Assembly (NCBI GenBank): GCA_002077045.2
Contig: KZ111141.1
Coordinates: 1,697,093 to 1,761,092 of the forward strand
Origin: Rachicladosporium sp. CCFEE 5018
Lineage: Eukaryota > Ascomycota > Dothideomycetes > Cladosporiales > Cladosporiaceae
Reading direction: 5' to 3'
DNA: 64,000 nucleotides
The notes below the pieces were generated by a model. That model did not search any database, was not told the DNA's origin, and was given only the letters and a program-made list of their open reading frames with translations. Shown in pieces: positions 10,538 to 20,443 of this stretch. A program made the translations under genes and the position numbers. The first letter of the stretch is position 1, and each line of letters begins with the position of its first letter.

Positions 10538-11564
10538 CTTTCACACTTCTGCCATTGGTATGCTTGCCTGCGGCCGGCTCATCGGAGTGCGCCAAGAAGC
10601 CACTTCCAGCTTCGAATTGGCTGATGGCCCGCCAGATGGCCGGGATATGGCGTCCTCAGCCAACGCGGCACGGTGGCATTCATTGGACATTGCGACTTTG
10701 TTCTTGTTACTATATTGCCACGCCTCTGCAATCGTCGACATCAAGTGAGATGAATGCCTAAGTCTGGGGGCGACAGGGCTTTCAGCTACAATCAGTAAAG
10801 ATTTACGACGCAGGGCTACATGCTGGCCCGGAAGTGCTGACTACCTGTCGCAATCATCGGCTTCCAGCTGCGCATCTCAAGGCTTCCACGGCGCTCAAGT
10901 ACCCGCTGCTCATGCATCACGCGAATGAGAAGTGCATCGTTACTCACGTGAGGAGTTGGGGGCTTAGCTGAACGTGTACCTGAGTACATCGGCTGACACA
11001 CCGCTCAAGCTTTGCGCCACGGCCTTCGCTTACCGTGAGTGCGACCACACCACCCCAAGCATGGTACTATAGATCTTGGAGAGCTGCGTCACAGCTTACC
11101 GGTAACGTGCTACAGTTTGATGCGCCGCTCAGATGAAAGCAAGGGTTTTGCGGCCTCACGGTGAGGCGAAAGCGAATGCATCACGGCTACAGCCCTACCC
11201 CGGCCACTCGCAAAATTGACCACCTTCAGAGAGATCATAGTACTGCATTTCGAGCTGCGTGTACAACGCAATTCGTATCATCAGCTCAATGGTACCGTAG
11301 TCTTGACACGGCTGGCTGCTTGCTCGCAAGGGTTCATCAGCTCGCCACAGCAAGACATGGACCGCTTTTCAGCTCTACAGCGATTGCAGAGCGCCATGCG
11401 ATCACTCTACAACATCAGATCCATAGCGAGCCCCAGTGACCGTCAGAGGGACGCCATCAAAGCTCTTCCTAAACCTAATAACATATAAGGCGGCTTCGTC
11501 TTCGTCCATCTCCTGCAACGGTCCCTACTGCACTTGCCTGAGCTCAGCATACGCCTACTTCATG
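10538..11564. other. Intergenic, no supported gene
   Basis: About 1.0 kb. Short open frames here show no recognisable family and overlap one another. A TATA-like element (TATAAG, 11484-11489) about 80 bp before the downstream ATG probably belongs to the first DUF3237 gene. Confidence 0.5.
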
Positions 11565-12172
11565 ATGGCACCCACCCTCGAAAAGGTATTCGACCTCCGA
11601 GCCTTCCTCGGTAAGACCGACACACTTCCACTTGGGCATGTGAAGGGCGGCGCACAGCGCATCATCGTTCCTATCACGAGCGGCTTTCTAAAGGGCTCTG
11701 GCGTCGAAGCCGAGATCATCCCGACAACTGGTGCAGACTGGCTTCTCCTCGATCCTGCCACAGGCACCGCTCATCTGGACGTTCGCATCGCGCTGCGGAC
11801 TAAGGCTGGAGATAGTATCTACATATACTATCCGGGTATGGCACGCTCGGGGTTTCATTTCTGCAGATGAGCAGACCTGACCTCGGTCCAGGTATCATCA
11901 AGCTAGATGAGAAGATTGGTATGGCTCTGTCCTGGGACCCTGCGATGAGGACCACGAAGAGCTCCGATCACTACTTCTTTACGACGCCAAGAATCGAGGT
12001 GTCCAATGAGAAGCATAAGTGGATGGAGCAGACCGTATTCGTATCGCACGGTAAGTGCCCTTGAAGCCGTACTACGCCAGTAGCCAGCTAAGACGCGCTA
12101 GGACATTTTTTTGCAGAAGGAGATGGTACTCAGGCGGCGGAGTACGAGGTGTACAAGCTGGTGTCGGGATAA
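11565..12172 (+). CDS. DUF3237 family protein, copy 1
   Basis: Exons are 11565-11835, 11892-12050 and 12117-12172, with introns of 56 and 66 nt and all junctions in phase. The product has 161 residues with no signal peptide or membrane segment. The fold family (DUF3237) is a small beta-barrel-like protein of unknown function, and I do not assign a reaction. Conserved-looking blocks are GSGVEAEIIP, TGTAHLDVR and KSSDHYF-TTP-IEVSNE-HKWME. The start was chosen at the second of two adjacent ATGs (11562/11565) because copy 2 begins with the same MAPTLEK. A TATAAG lies about 80 bp upstream. It is a paralogue of the gene at 14410, matching at well over half of its positions, but has an extra intron near the 3' end. 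It converges with the membrane protein gene, with only 40 bp between the stops. Confidence 0.8.
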
Positions 12173-12212
12173 AAGCCTTTCGTATAATGTTACGCAACGG
12201 GAATATGCACTC

Positions 12213-13447
12213 TCACTCAACAACACAAGTCCCCTCAAGCTGCACACCAGGGCATTTGTATTTCAACTCTTTTCCAGATACACCAGTCACCAGATTGATG
12301 TTGGCTCGCCAAGTAAGTGTGATATGCTTGCCACCTTGCCACTCATTACCCTCGCTATTCCGTAGCAGATACACCACGCGGACCTTGTTGAGCTTCCTGA
12401 GCAGACAGCCGTGTGCGTACTGCAGAAACCGCATCCACCTGCTTTTCGCTTGTTCTCGCACAAGAGCATCCTCAAGCACGAGCACATCCGCGCCCGGTCT
12501 GTAGACGCACCAGCCGGACGCAACGTCCTCGATGTGACTGCCAATCGTAGGAAGCGGGAGGATGGCTGGACCAGCAGGGCCACGCAGACAGCCACGATGG
12601 TAGCCTGGCGTGCTGTTGATCAGCATGACCGCAAGTCGCTGAGCCGTTGTGAACGCTACGATGCTTTCTCGGTTCGCTTTTGCGTATGGCTGCGACAGAA
12701 CTCGAGAAGACCGAACGTTCTGAAGGCATCGTAAGCAGGGAGCTACAATGTGGAAGCTGGAAGCAATCTCACCGAAGATACAATGACCCATTCCGATGCC
12801 AATAGCCTCCTTAGCAACAGGATCTGCTCGTCTGGCTGCGCACTTGCCAGCTGTGCCTTCATGAATACCAGCTCCAGCACTGCGATGGCTCGAAAGGTGA
12901 TGTAGTCTTGCAACCTCGGTGTGACCTGGCCATGCAACACAGTAGCAATGTAGATCACACTGAAGAAGTTCACGAACGGCGTATCGCTCCAGATGAACCT
13001 CCCTGCACATCTTAGGGCCAGTATAGGAAGCATGGGTGTCTTGTGACACGAGGCTAGCGATGCGAAGAAGCATGTCACGAAGGTTGAGGCCACGAGGAGT
13101 TTCAATGTGAGTGATGACAGAAGCAGGTTCATCGATACGCTAGCGGCCAGTGTCGACGCGAGAAGCAAAACGCCAGTGTTGCTGAAGTACAGCTCGCTTT
13201 GCTCGCCGTCTGCATCTTTGCTCAATATTGATGTGTAGGCGTCGAGCACAATGGAGGAGCGAATACTGTCCTCGTCACGACGCAAGTATCGATTCGCGAG
13301 ACGCCAGGCAATGGTGATGAGGTTCAGAAGCTCCTTCGCGAGGACGGTGATACAACTGTGCAGTAGCAATGCGCTCGCAAAATTGATCTGTTGCTTCCAG
13401 GGTACAACGGAGCGAGCATGCAATGGAAAGAGTGCCGAGAGGTCCAT
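12213..13447 (-). CDS. Unrecognised multi-pass membrane protein
   Basis: Exons are 13447-12773 and 12719-12213, joined across a 53-nt intron (TCG|GTGAGA, CTTAC branch site, CTTCAG|AAC). This joins two otherwise separate frames into one 393-residue protein. I do not recognise the family. Hydrophobic stretches at about residues 18-45 (FASALLLHSCITVLAKELL), 90-135 (VLLLASTLAASVS, KLLVASTFVTCFFASL) and 160-172 (FFSVIYIATVL) suggest several membrane segments. The last 120 residues are soluble and basic. The start is the first ATG in frame (13447). It lies head-to-tail between two DUF3237 genes that run the other way, so it shares its 3' side with copy 1 and an upstream region of about 960 bp with copy 2. 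The splice model is supported by phase and branch site only. Confidence 0.55.
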
Positions 13448-14409
13448 TTGGATAGGTTCTAAGGGTCGCTGTAATGTGCTGGGTCTCCGAAAGACGTCCG
13501 CACAGAAAACTCTATGCTTATGGCATATTGAGCGTTGGAACAAGTTCCTCTCGTCGACTGGATGGCGGAGAAGGAAAGGGATATGCGAGGCTGAGGCTCT
13601 GCATAGGTGCCCTACCTATAGATTGGCGCCACACCAGCGACCAAGTGATAAGCGAGCCAGCTACCAGGCAGCCCCACTGCATGCCGTCTGCTAAAGGGCA
13701 TGCGGAGGGCGGCGTTATGACCCCCAGAGCGAGCTGATATCCATGAGGCCTGTCTCGACGAAGTTACAGGTATGTGATTCTCCAGTCAAATAGCCTTGAA
13801 GATGTGACCAAAGTCCACTGCTGAAACGGCAAGATATTGGAGGTGCACTGTGCGCAAGTTGGCTCGTGAACCGTGCCCTTATTCGATTGAGCCGCTGTCA
13901 TCACACGAAACCTCCACGTTCGCCATCAACCATTCATGTTTCGACATGATACTGGCTGTGTATGCAATACATACAGGTGACAGTGTGCAGTGAATAGTAT
14001 GTTCAGCCGCACTTTGGCAAGACTGGCGACCCTCAGGTACGCCTGCTGATGACATGACTGAGATCTGTTATTCTGCTTCAACTCTCCCATCTGCCCTCGC
14101 CCTGTCCGCATGTACGCTTCTTTGGCCGGATGCTTCTTTCCTTGCAGAAGCCCATGATGGTCTTGGATGGTGGATAAGTTCTTCCATCAAGCTGGCGATA
14201 CTTGCAGATCCTACAACATCGGATTCGCGAAGGATGGCTTTAAGATCTAATGCCGGGAGGTAGGTCCCAAAACAGAGCGTGGTCTCAACCCATCACCACG
14301 TCAGAGCTGCTTCAGTGTGGAAATTCCCGTAATCTGAACGCAAGTAAGCCAGCATATAAACGGTAGCCTCGCCTGGCGATGAGTCCAATCAACCAATTCT
14401 CCCTGGACA
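13448..14409. promoter_or_regulatory. Divergent upstream region with TATA box for DUF3237 copy 2
   Basis: These 962 bp hold no supported gene. A clear TATAAA at 14355-14360 lies about 50 bp before the ATG of DUF3237 copy 2. No other element was recognised. Confidence 0.45.
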
Positions 14410-14959
14410 ATGGCACCCACCTTGGAAAAAGCATTCGACCTCCGAGTCTACCTCGACAAAGATAACGCAGTCCGTCTCGGCACCATCAAGGGTGGTCCTC
14501 AACGCACCTACGCACCAGTTGGTTCTGGTGGATATTTGCGAGGCTCCGGTGTCGATGCTGAGATTATTCCAAAAGGGGCTGACTCGGTTCTGGTTGACAT
14601 GGCATCTGGTACAGCTCATCTCGACGTTCGATGCGCCTTCAGGTCCAAGGAGGGCGACAACTTTTATCTATACTACACCGGTATCGTCCCCGGGTGATGC
14701 TTGTCTGATTGCGGCGCTAATGTACTTGCAAGGCATTGTCCGACTAGACGAAAAGCTAGGCCTGCTCTTCACATTCAGTCCTGAAGTGGAGACTACGAAG
14801 AGCTCCGATCATTACTTCGTCACCACGCCGACGATCGAAGTATCGAACGAAGAGCACAAGTGGATGGAACGGACGATATTTGTGTCTCATGGACATGTCT
14901 ATGTCGAGGGAGATCGCCTAGCGGTGGAGTATGAGATGTACAAGGTGGTCTCGGGTTAG
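14410..14959 (+). CDS. DUF3237 family protein, copy 2
   Basis: Exons are 14410-14680 and 14733-14959, with a 52-nt intron (ACCG|GTATCG, CTAAT branch site, GCAAG). The product has 165 residues. Exon 1 is the same length (271 nt) as in copy 1 and the first intron sits at the same codon, so the two genes arose by duplication. Copy 2 lacks the second intron of copy 1. At that place it carries four extra residues (SHG-HVYV-EGD against SHG-EGD). Function is unknown. Blocks shared with copy 1 include GSGVDAEIIP, SGTAHLDVR, TTKSSDHYF and EVSNEEHKWME. A TATA box lies 50 bp upstream. Confidence 0.8.
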
Positions 14960-14979
14960 CTCCAGACATGTAGCTTAGG

Positions 14980-15007
14980 CAAGGCGCAAGGCGCAAGGCG
15001 CAAGGCG
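14980..15007. repeat. Tandem 7-mer repeat (CAAGGCG x4)
   Basis: Four perfect head-to-tail copies of CAAGGCG begin 20 bp after the stop of DUF3237 copy 2, probably inside its 3' UTR. This is a minisatellite-type repeat with no coding role. Confidence 0.9.
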
Positions 15008-15780
15008 CTCAATCCAGGCCGTTCGAAATGGTAGCATTGCAAAGCACACTGTATGAAAGATTCCCTACCATTAACTCCTTTCGCGAGACAAGGCTTATTC
15101 AGCCTGCAGAGGGGCATGTTGGGGGATAAGACTTCAACTGATCGCCACTTGGCATCGCTACTGCATGCAGTGCTTGTACTGCAGTACTTTGGTCATGCGC
15201 CGACATGATTCTCAGTCACAATCCCTTTCTTTCCAAACAGCTTCTATCATGCTATACATTGTCTCACTCGCTCGTGCCACGCGATGATTCTCCCAGCCAA
15301 TGTCCTCTTGAGATGTAAGCGGACTTTAGGTACGCGTTGAACCGAGAGTATCCAGTATTCAGTGTCGTCGAAGGCTCTCAGCTCGGACCACCATGCAAAT
15401 TCATCGACCTGCAGTCGACAACCGAAATGACCATCGCAAAGGTCGACATAAGATAATGTCGCATCACCGTCGTTGGTAAGATTCGTCCACGACCTAAGCA
15501 CTTGAGCCTCTCACTGGTCGACCAGAGACCCGCTTCTTCGCGGACAAGAGATCCGGATCTGCCTTCGAGACTGCATCATAGCGCATGCAAGTACACCGTT
15601 GGCGTGGACTTCAACGGACCACACCAAAGCCATGGTTCGCTGGCATGATCGCGTCTCGTGGCAGTCCTGATACAACAGTAAAGTACATTGAATCTCTAAT
15701 ATCTTCGTCGATCATTCCTGCACGTTCACTCCAGCGCTCTTCCTCATCGTCACTTTACATTCCACAGCAGCCACGCTGAG
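15008..15780. other. Intergenic, no supported gene
   Basis: About 770 bp between DUF3237 copy 2 and the GH64 gene, both on the plus strand. A minus-strand frame at 15501-15247 (84 codons) has no ATG context or family features that would support it. Nothing else is seen. Confidence 0.4.
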
Positions 15781-17225
15781 ATGGCGACGCCCAATTCTCT
15801 TCTCAGCCGAGTGAGAAACATATTTCGTCGGAAGCCTAGAGATAAGACTAAGACTACCACGCAGAACAGCAACATCCCTAGTACCCAGCATCCTACCAAT
15901 CAGCAGCAGCCAGCGGTCGGCCAAGCTCAGCAACCTTTAGTGAGACAGAACCGAGCTGCAACTGCAGCGGCAGCAAGCACGTCTCCGACATTGCAGATCC
16001 AGCTTCAAAACCAGACAAAGTCGAATCAGGTTTGGGCATACATCAGTGCGACTCTACTCGGCCGTTTAAAGAACACTGTCACTGCTGACACCCATCTCTA
16101 GCTGGCCAAGCCCTTGACAACAACAATGCTCTCTTCCTACTCCAGTCAGACGCCAGAACGCCTTATTACCCGCCCTCACCCTCTTCGACCGGCCAGCCCT
16201 TGAATGCTAATTGCGCCATTCCCTTGGGTGGACCAGGCAACACAGTCAACGCAACCATCCCACGTATAGCTGGTGGTCGAATCTGGTTCTCCCAGGACGC
16301 CACGCTGAAGTTCTTCGTGAACCCTGGTCCCGGTCTCGTCGAGCCCTCAATCTTCAACCCTGCTGACCCGAACATCAACACCAACTTTGCCTTCTGCGAA
16401 TTCACCTACAATCAATACGAGCTGTTCGCCAACATCAGCTACGTCGACTTCGTCTCCGCTCTACCGATCGCGCTCACCGTCAAAGACAACTCAGGTGCCA
16501 CACGCCACGTCTCCGGAATGGGTCCAAACGGCTTGACTCAGGTCGCGCAAGGCCTACAAGCGCAGACTGCGAAGGATACGAGACGATGGAGTTCACTGAT
16601 CGTCTCTCGCAACAACCAGCCCCTTCGGATCCTGTCGCCGAACTCTGGCATTCTGCTGAATCCCTCCTGGTTCGGTACTTACTGGAACGCCTACGTTGAC
16701 CAGGTCTACGCTCAGTACTCGACAAAGCCGTACACGATCAATACGCAGGCTCAGTTTGGGAACGTCACTGGCCAAGTGAGTAACAACACTTTCAAGTTCG
16801 GCAATTCCACATTCGCGAAGCCGAGTGCCAAAGACATCTTCGGCTGCAACACAGGACCATTCGCAACGGGTAGTAACATTGAAACTAATGCCATCATCCC
16901 CCGTCTCTCAGCAGCGTTCAATCGCAGTACTCTGCTTCTATCGAACTCTTATCCGAATTCGGTACAGCCTGCACAGTACTACCAGAATCAGACAACGAAT
17001 GTGAGTTTATCGTCCACCCGTATTACAGTTCCCACATTCGCTGACTTGGAGATGCAGCACTACGCCCGCCTCGTGCACGCCGCGAACCTCGACGGGCATG
17101 GCTACGCCTTCCCCTACGACGACGTCACACCCGACGGTGGCGTCGGCCAGGAGGGAAGCATCAGCAGCGGCTCGACGGCTTCGTTTTTGGTGGCTGTGGG
17201 CGGCAACAACGCTTATGCGGCTTAG
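15781..17225 (+). CDS. GH64 family beta-1,3-glucanase-like protein lacking a signal peptide
   Basis: Exons are 15781-16045, 16102-17000 and 17058-17225. The introns are 56 nt (ATCA|GTGCGA, CTCTAG) and 57 nt (AAT|GTGAGT, GATGCAG, branch site GCTGAC). The product has 443 residues. Splicing yields AYITGQALDNNNALFLLQSD and NHYARLVHAANLDGHGYAFP, both typical of glycoside hydrolase family 64, which cuts beta-1,3-glucan. The second intron is a multiple of three without a stop, so it can be missed by simple translation. Residues 1-80 are basic, then Q/T/A-rich (RNIFRRKPRDK), with no hydrophobic signal sequence, whereas most characterised GH64 enzymes are secreted. Either export is non-classical, a start exon was missed, or the role is internal. 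GH64-type folds are also shared with thaumatin-like domains, so enzymatic activity is inferred. Confidence 0.8.
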
Positions 17226-17333
17226 GACGCGCCAGAAGACGCTATGGCGAGGGAAGCGAAGGCTATGAAATCAAAGGCTGTTTGAGGTGCTTTGTACGTA
17301 TTGTAGATTCATGAACATTAGGGTATCTCACGA

Positions 17334-19085
17334 TTAGCCTTCCGCGCTACCTGCGACAGCGTAGCCTCGCGCTACGCCTTCCCGCCCTTGCTCCATGCCC
17401 GCGCCGACGATCTTGCCGTCTGCATCGCGCTCGTAGGCGATGCGCTCGTCGCTGCCGAGACCTGCCCAGGTACGTCGGGAGCGGAGGAACTCAGCACCGG
17501 GTGACGTGACGCCGTTGACTGTCGCCACATCGCCTTTGGCGCGCTGTATGAGCGCGGAGGATGGAGCGGCGGTCACATCGCTCGACTGAGATGAAGCCGC
17601 TGCGACTGGCTTCGGACGGCCCATGGGTCGTGATCGTGAGACGTACTTGCCCGTTCGAAGATCAAACTCCGGAGGCTCATCGTCTGACTCTTCGTCATCC
17701 CAATGCGCGCCACTGTTGCCCACCCCACCATCCTCTGTGTCTGCTACATAACCAGGCCCGTCGTCCGCATTGGAATCATCTACAGCAGCTCGGTCCCTGC
17801 TGAGTAGGCTTCCGAAATCTCCGACCCACTCGCCACCCCACTGCCTCCTCCCATCGCCCTGCAGCGCTACCTCCAGCTCAAAGGGCGTGATGACAGGTTT
17901 GTAGAACTCCCCGCTGTCTACCAAACTGCTCTCCCAGCACCCAATGATCACCCAGCCCTCAATCTCCGCAAAGTTGGTCAGCTTAGCCGCGTTCAGCTTG
18001 CCGACGACAAACGTGTACGACTTCTTGCCAGCTCGGGTGATAAGGTTCTGGCAATGTGCGAGAGCAGACAGGTAGTTCTTGACTGACAGGGTGTTGATCA
18101 ACAGACCAAGGATCGGAGCCGTGGAGATGGATGTCAGGAGAGCATAGCGGCGCCGAAGTAGTGCTGAGATGTTCGAGATCAGGACTTCGGGAGTGGTGGT
18201 TGTGTCGGCGGCTGTGAGGGTGTGGATCGCTTTGACGCGAGAGGAGAGAATGAGGAGAAGGCTGTTGGGTGGGTTTGAGACGTGGAAGACGCTGTATGCC
18301 TTCAATGCTTCAAGGTCGGACTGAACGTCCTCAGGTACGGTCCGATTTGGCAGCGCGCTTCCAGGATTGTGCAGGATGTCTGTCGCGAAGAGGTTGCCAT
18401 AGCCTTGATCGCGGAGTCGCTGAGCCAGTTCTGATATATGGGATTGATATGGAACATCTGCCATGAGTATTACTTTCTCATCTGCATTGGTGTATGTGCG
18501 CTTGAATGCTGCTACTGCGGCATCAAGATCAAGTGGCGGAGACGTGAAGACGTATATCACCGGTAGTCTTGCAGTCGGGCTCAGACATGATCTTCCATAG
18601 TGCACTACCACGTCAGCATCCACGTGCTCGGCTGCAATCTCGTCGACACAACAGGCGCCGTAGGACGTGTCACCCAGTATGGTGAGGTAGTGTCCCTGGT
18701 CTTTCTCGGTGCTCTCACTTGGCTGGCTGGTCCTGTTCATATCTAATGCGCCAACCTGGCTCGCAATACTCTCTGCGCTCGCAGTAAGTTCCTCGCGACC
18801 GGACGCCGCCTTCTGGTCCAGTGGACTATATCTCTTGTGTATCTTCTTCAACTCCCTTGATAGACTGTCGCTGACTCTCGGCGCCTCCACCATCATGCTG
18901 TCCGGGAACTGCAGACCAATCCTTCGCCATCTCCCATCGCGTATCTCTCGGACTGTACGATGTATCTCATACTGCACATAGATCTGCTCGTCTGACAGTC
19001 TGCTACCGGCACTGATGGGCGACGCGATCGGCTCAAAACTGTCGTCGGCCGGGGTCGAGAGAATCGGTGCGGTCGAGACGGACAT
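17334..19085 (-). CDS. DPH2: Dph2, diphthamide synthesis subunit
   Basis: Single exon, 583 residues from ATG 19085. An in-frame ATG 31 codons further upstream is less likely because family proteins start close to the EQIYVQYEIHRT block. With Dph1, Dph2 transfers the 3-amino-3-carboxypropyl group from S-adenosylmethionine to a histidine of elongation factor 2, the first step of diphthamide formation in the cytosol. Visible family landmarks are IGLQFPDSMM, LGDTSYGACCVDEIAAEH with its Cys pair, VVHYGRSCLSP, and the C-terminal GCWESSLVDSGEFYKPVITPFE block. These Cys positions correspond to iron-sulfur ligands of the Dph1/Dph2 family. The last 120 residues are acidic and low in complexity. Family assignment is strong. 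Confidence 0.93.
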   Translation of the reverse strand: MSVSTAPILSTPADDSFEPIASPISAGSRLSDEQIYVQYEIHRTVREIRDGRWRRIGLQFPDSMMVEAPRVSDSLSRELKKIHKRYSPLDQKAASGREELTASAESIASQVGALDMNRTSQPSESTEKDQGHYLTILGDTSYGACCVDEIAAEHVDADVVVHYGRSCLSPTARLPVIYVFTSPPLDLDAAVAAFKRTYTNADEKVILMADVPYQSHISELAQRLRDQGYGNLFATDILHNPGSALPNRTVPEDVQSDLEALKAYSVFHVSNPPNSLLLILSSRVKAIHTLTAADTTTTPEVLISNISALLRRRYALLTSISTAPILGLLINTLSVKNYLSALAHCQNLITRAGKKSYTFVVGKLNAAKLTNFAEIEGWVIIGCWESSLVDSGEFYKPVITPFELEVALQGDGRRQWGGEWVGDFGSLLSRDRAAVDDSNADDGPGYVADTEDGGVGNSGAHWDDEESDDEPPEFDLRTGKYVSRSRPMGRPKPVAAASSQSSDVTAAPSSALIQRAKGDVATVNGVTSPGAEFLRSRRTWAGLGSDERIAYERDADGKIVGAGMEQGREGVARGYAVAGSAEG

Positions 19086-19453
19086 TTTGCTGTCGCCTGT
19101 CGGCCTTGCGCGCCGGCGAAATGTCCAAGATGAACCATAATAGTATACCCAATTATTAAAAAGTACTTTCTGTGCCACATGCCTTATCGCCGGCTTATGG
19201 CCGACACGTGGTTGCAGGGTTATCTACATGTACACCTTCCATATCGACTTCGGTACTGACATCTTTCTCACGGGCAATCGCATCGTCTGCGATAGGCCGC
19301 AGGGCATTGCTTCTTGACGGGGAGGTGCGCATGGCTAAGATGCCGCGTGAGAGTCCCCACGCCTAGCGGAAGGAGATTGATGGGTCTTCGTTGTGACGCT
19401 CCGTCTCAGCGACCACTTAAACTCGAACACACCCGAGTATTGCATTAGCGATC

Positions 19454-20068
19454 ATGCTGAACGCGCGAGCCTTGACCGAGCTGCTCACCCTTAACACAGA
19501 CGATACTCTGTGCAAGCAGTGGTGGCTGATGACTCCTAATGGCACCTTGCTTGCCTATAATGAACCCAGCGGGGTCAAAACTCTGCGCAACAAGGCCGCC
19601 ATGGTCGCACTATCCTGGCAGGAGCACCAGCTACTATTGCAGCCTCAGCCCGAGGATTCGGAGCAGGACGAGGACGGCTCTCAAGAGTCTGAAGCACTTG
19701 GCCCTGCTGTGAAGCTCCGGGCGCTGACCATCGAATCGACGACCTCAAACATCTTGACCACCCGCGTACAAGCCGGGCTGCTACTTACACTAGAAGGCGG
19801 TGTACCGCCTCGGCGCCGTGGCTTCGAACCAAAGACCTCTGCTGAAGGGGACGACGATGCTGTGTATCCGCCAGAGGACACAGCCGAAGCCGCCACGTCA
19901 AGCGAAGAGCTGACAACGTCAAGACCAAGCAGCACAATGAGTAACGCCGCGATCAGCATCCTCCGTCTCCAACGAAAGAAGCTCGATGCATTGGCTGATG
20001 CGATATTGGACGAGCTCGAACGAATTGGGTTCACCATGCCTGGCAAAGGAGCAATTAACATGTTCTGA
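19454..20068 (+). CDS. Roadblock/LC7 protein, LAMTOR2-like (Ragulator/EGO scaffold)
   Basis: Single exon, 204 residues. The opening MLNARALTELLTLNT, then LMTPNGTLLAY, then STTSNILTTRVQAGLLL follow the order and spacing of LAMTOR2. This is a roadblock-fold subunit of the Ragulator complex that anchors Rag GTPases and TORC1 on the lysosome or vacuole; in yeast the equivalent scaffold is the EGO complex. Compared with animal LAMTOR2 (about 125 residues), it has an acidic insert at residues about 63-78 and a Ser/Glu-rich stretch at about 115-165, ending in a helix (KLDALADAILDELERIGF). The match is by pattern recognition, since sequence similarity in this family is low. It lies upstream of, and on the same strand as, the serine-synthesis gene, with no evidence of co-regulation. 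Confidence 0.65.
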   Translation: MLNARALTELLTLNTDDTLCKQWWLMTPNGTLLAYNEPSGVKTLRNKAAMVALSWQEHQLLLQPQPEDSEQDEDGSQESEALGPAVKLRALTIESTTSNILTTRVQAGLLLTLEGGVPPRRRGFEPKTSAEGDDDAVYPPEDTAEAATSSEELTTSRPSSTMSNAAISILRLQRKKLDALADAILDELERIGFTMPGKGAINMF

Positions 20069-20443
20069 TCGCACGCAATTGACAATATATCAGTCATAGC
20101 CTGGACTAAACATATATCGAGCCCTGCGAGGAATTCGCGGCCAAACGAGCCAACGAAATGTGACCCTTGGACACCCTGAAGCACACTGCACTCCACGTTC
20201 GCGAACGTGGGGTCAGACGCGGGGTATTGGACTTCGATGCTTTGCAGGTACCTATTGGAATACCGGAGAAGGCGGACCTGCAGATGCAGTGTGGCATGTG
20301 AGAGCCAGGCTAAAATGTTCGCACGCCGATGACGGACGGTAGGCAAACAAATATGCTCGCCTTCCGACCCGTATTTGCCTTGACAACGTGTACTTAAATC
20401 CCTTCCAGTCGAGTCACGAAGGACTCGGTTGCGGAAATATACT
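20069..20443. other. Intergenic, no supported gene
   Basis: These 375 bp must hold the 3' UTR of the LAMTOR2-like gene and the promoter of the phosphoglycerate dehydrogenase gene. No clear TATA box or repeat is seen. Confidence 0.4.
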
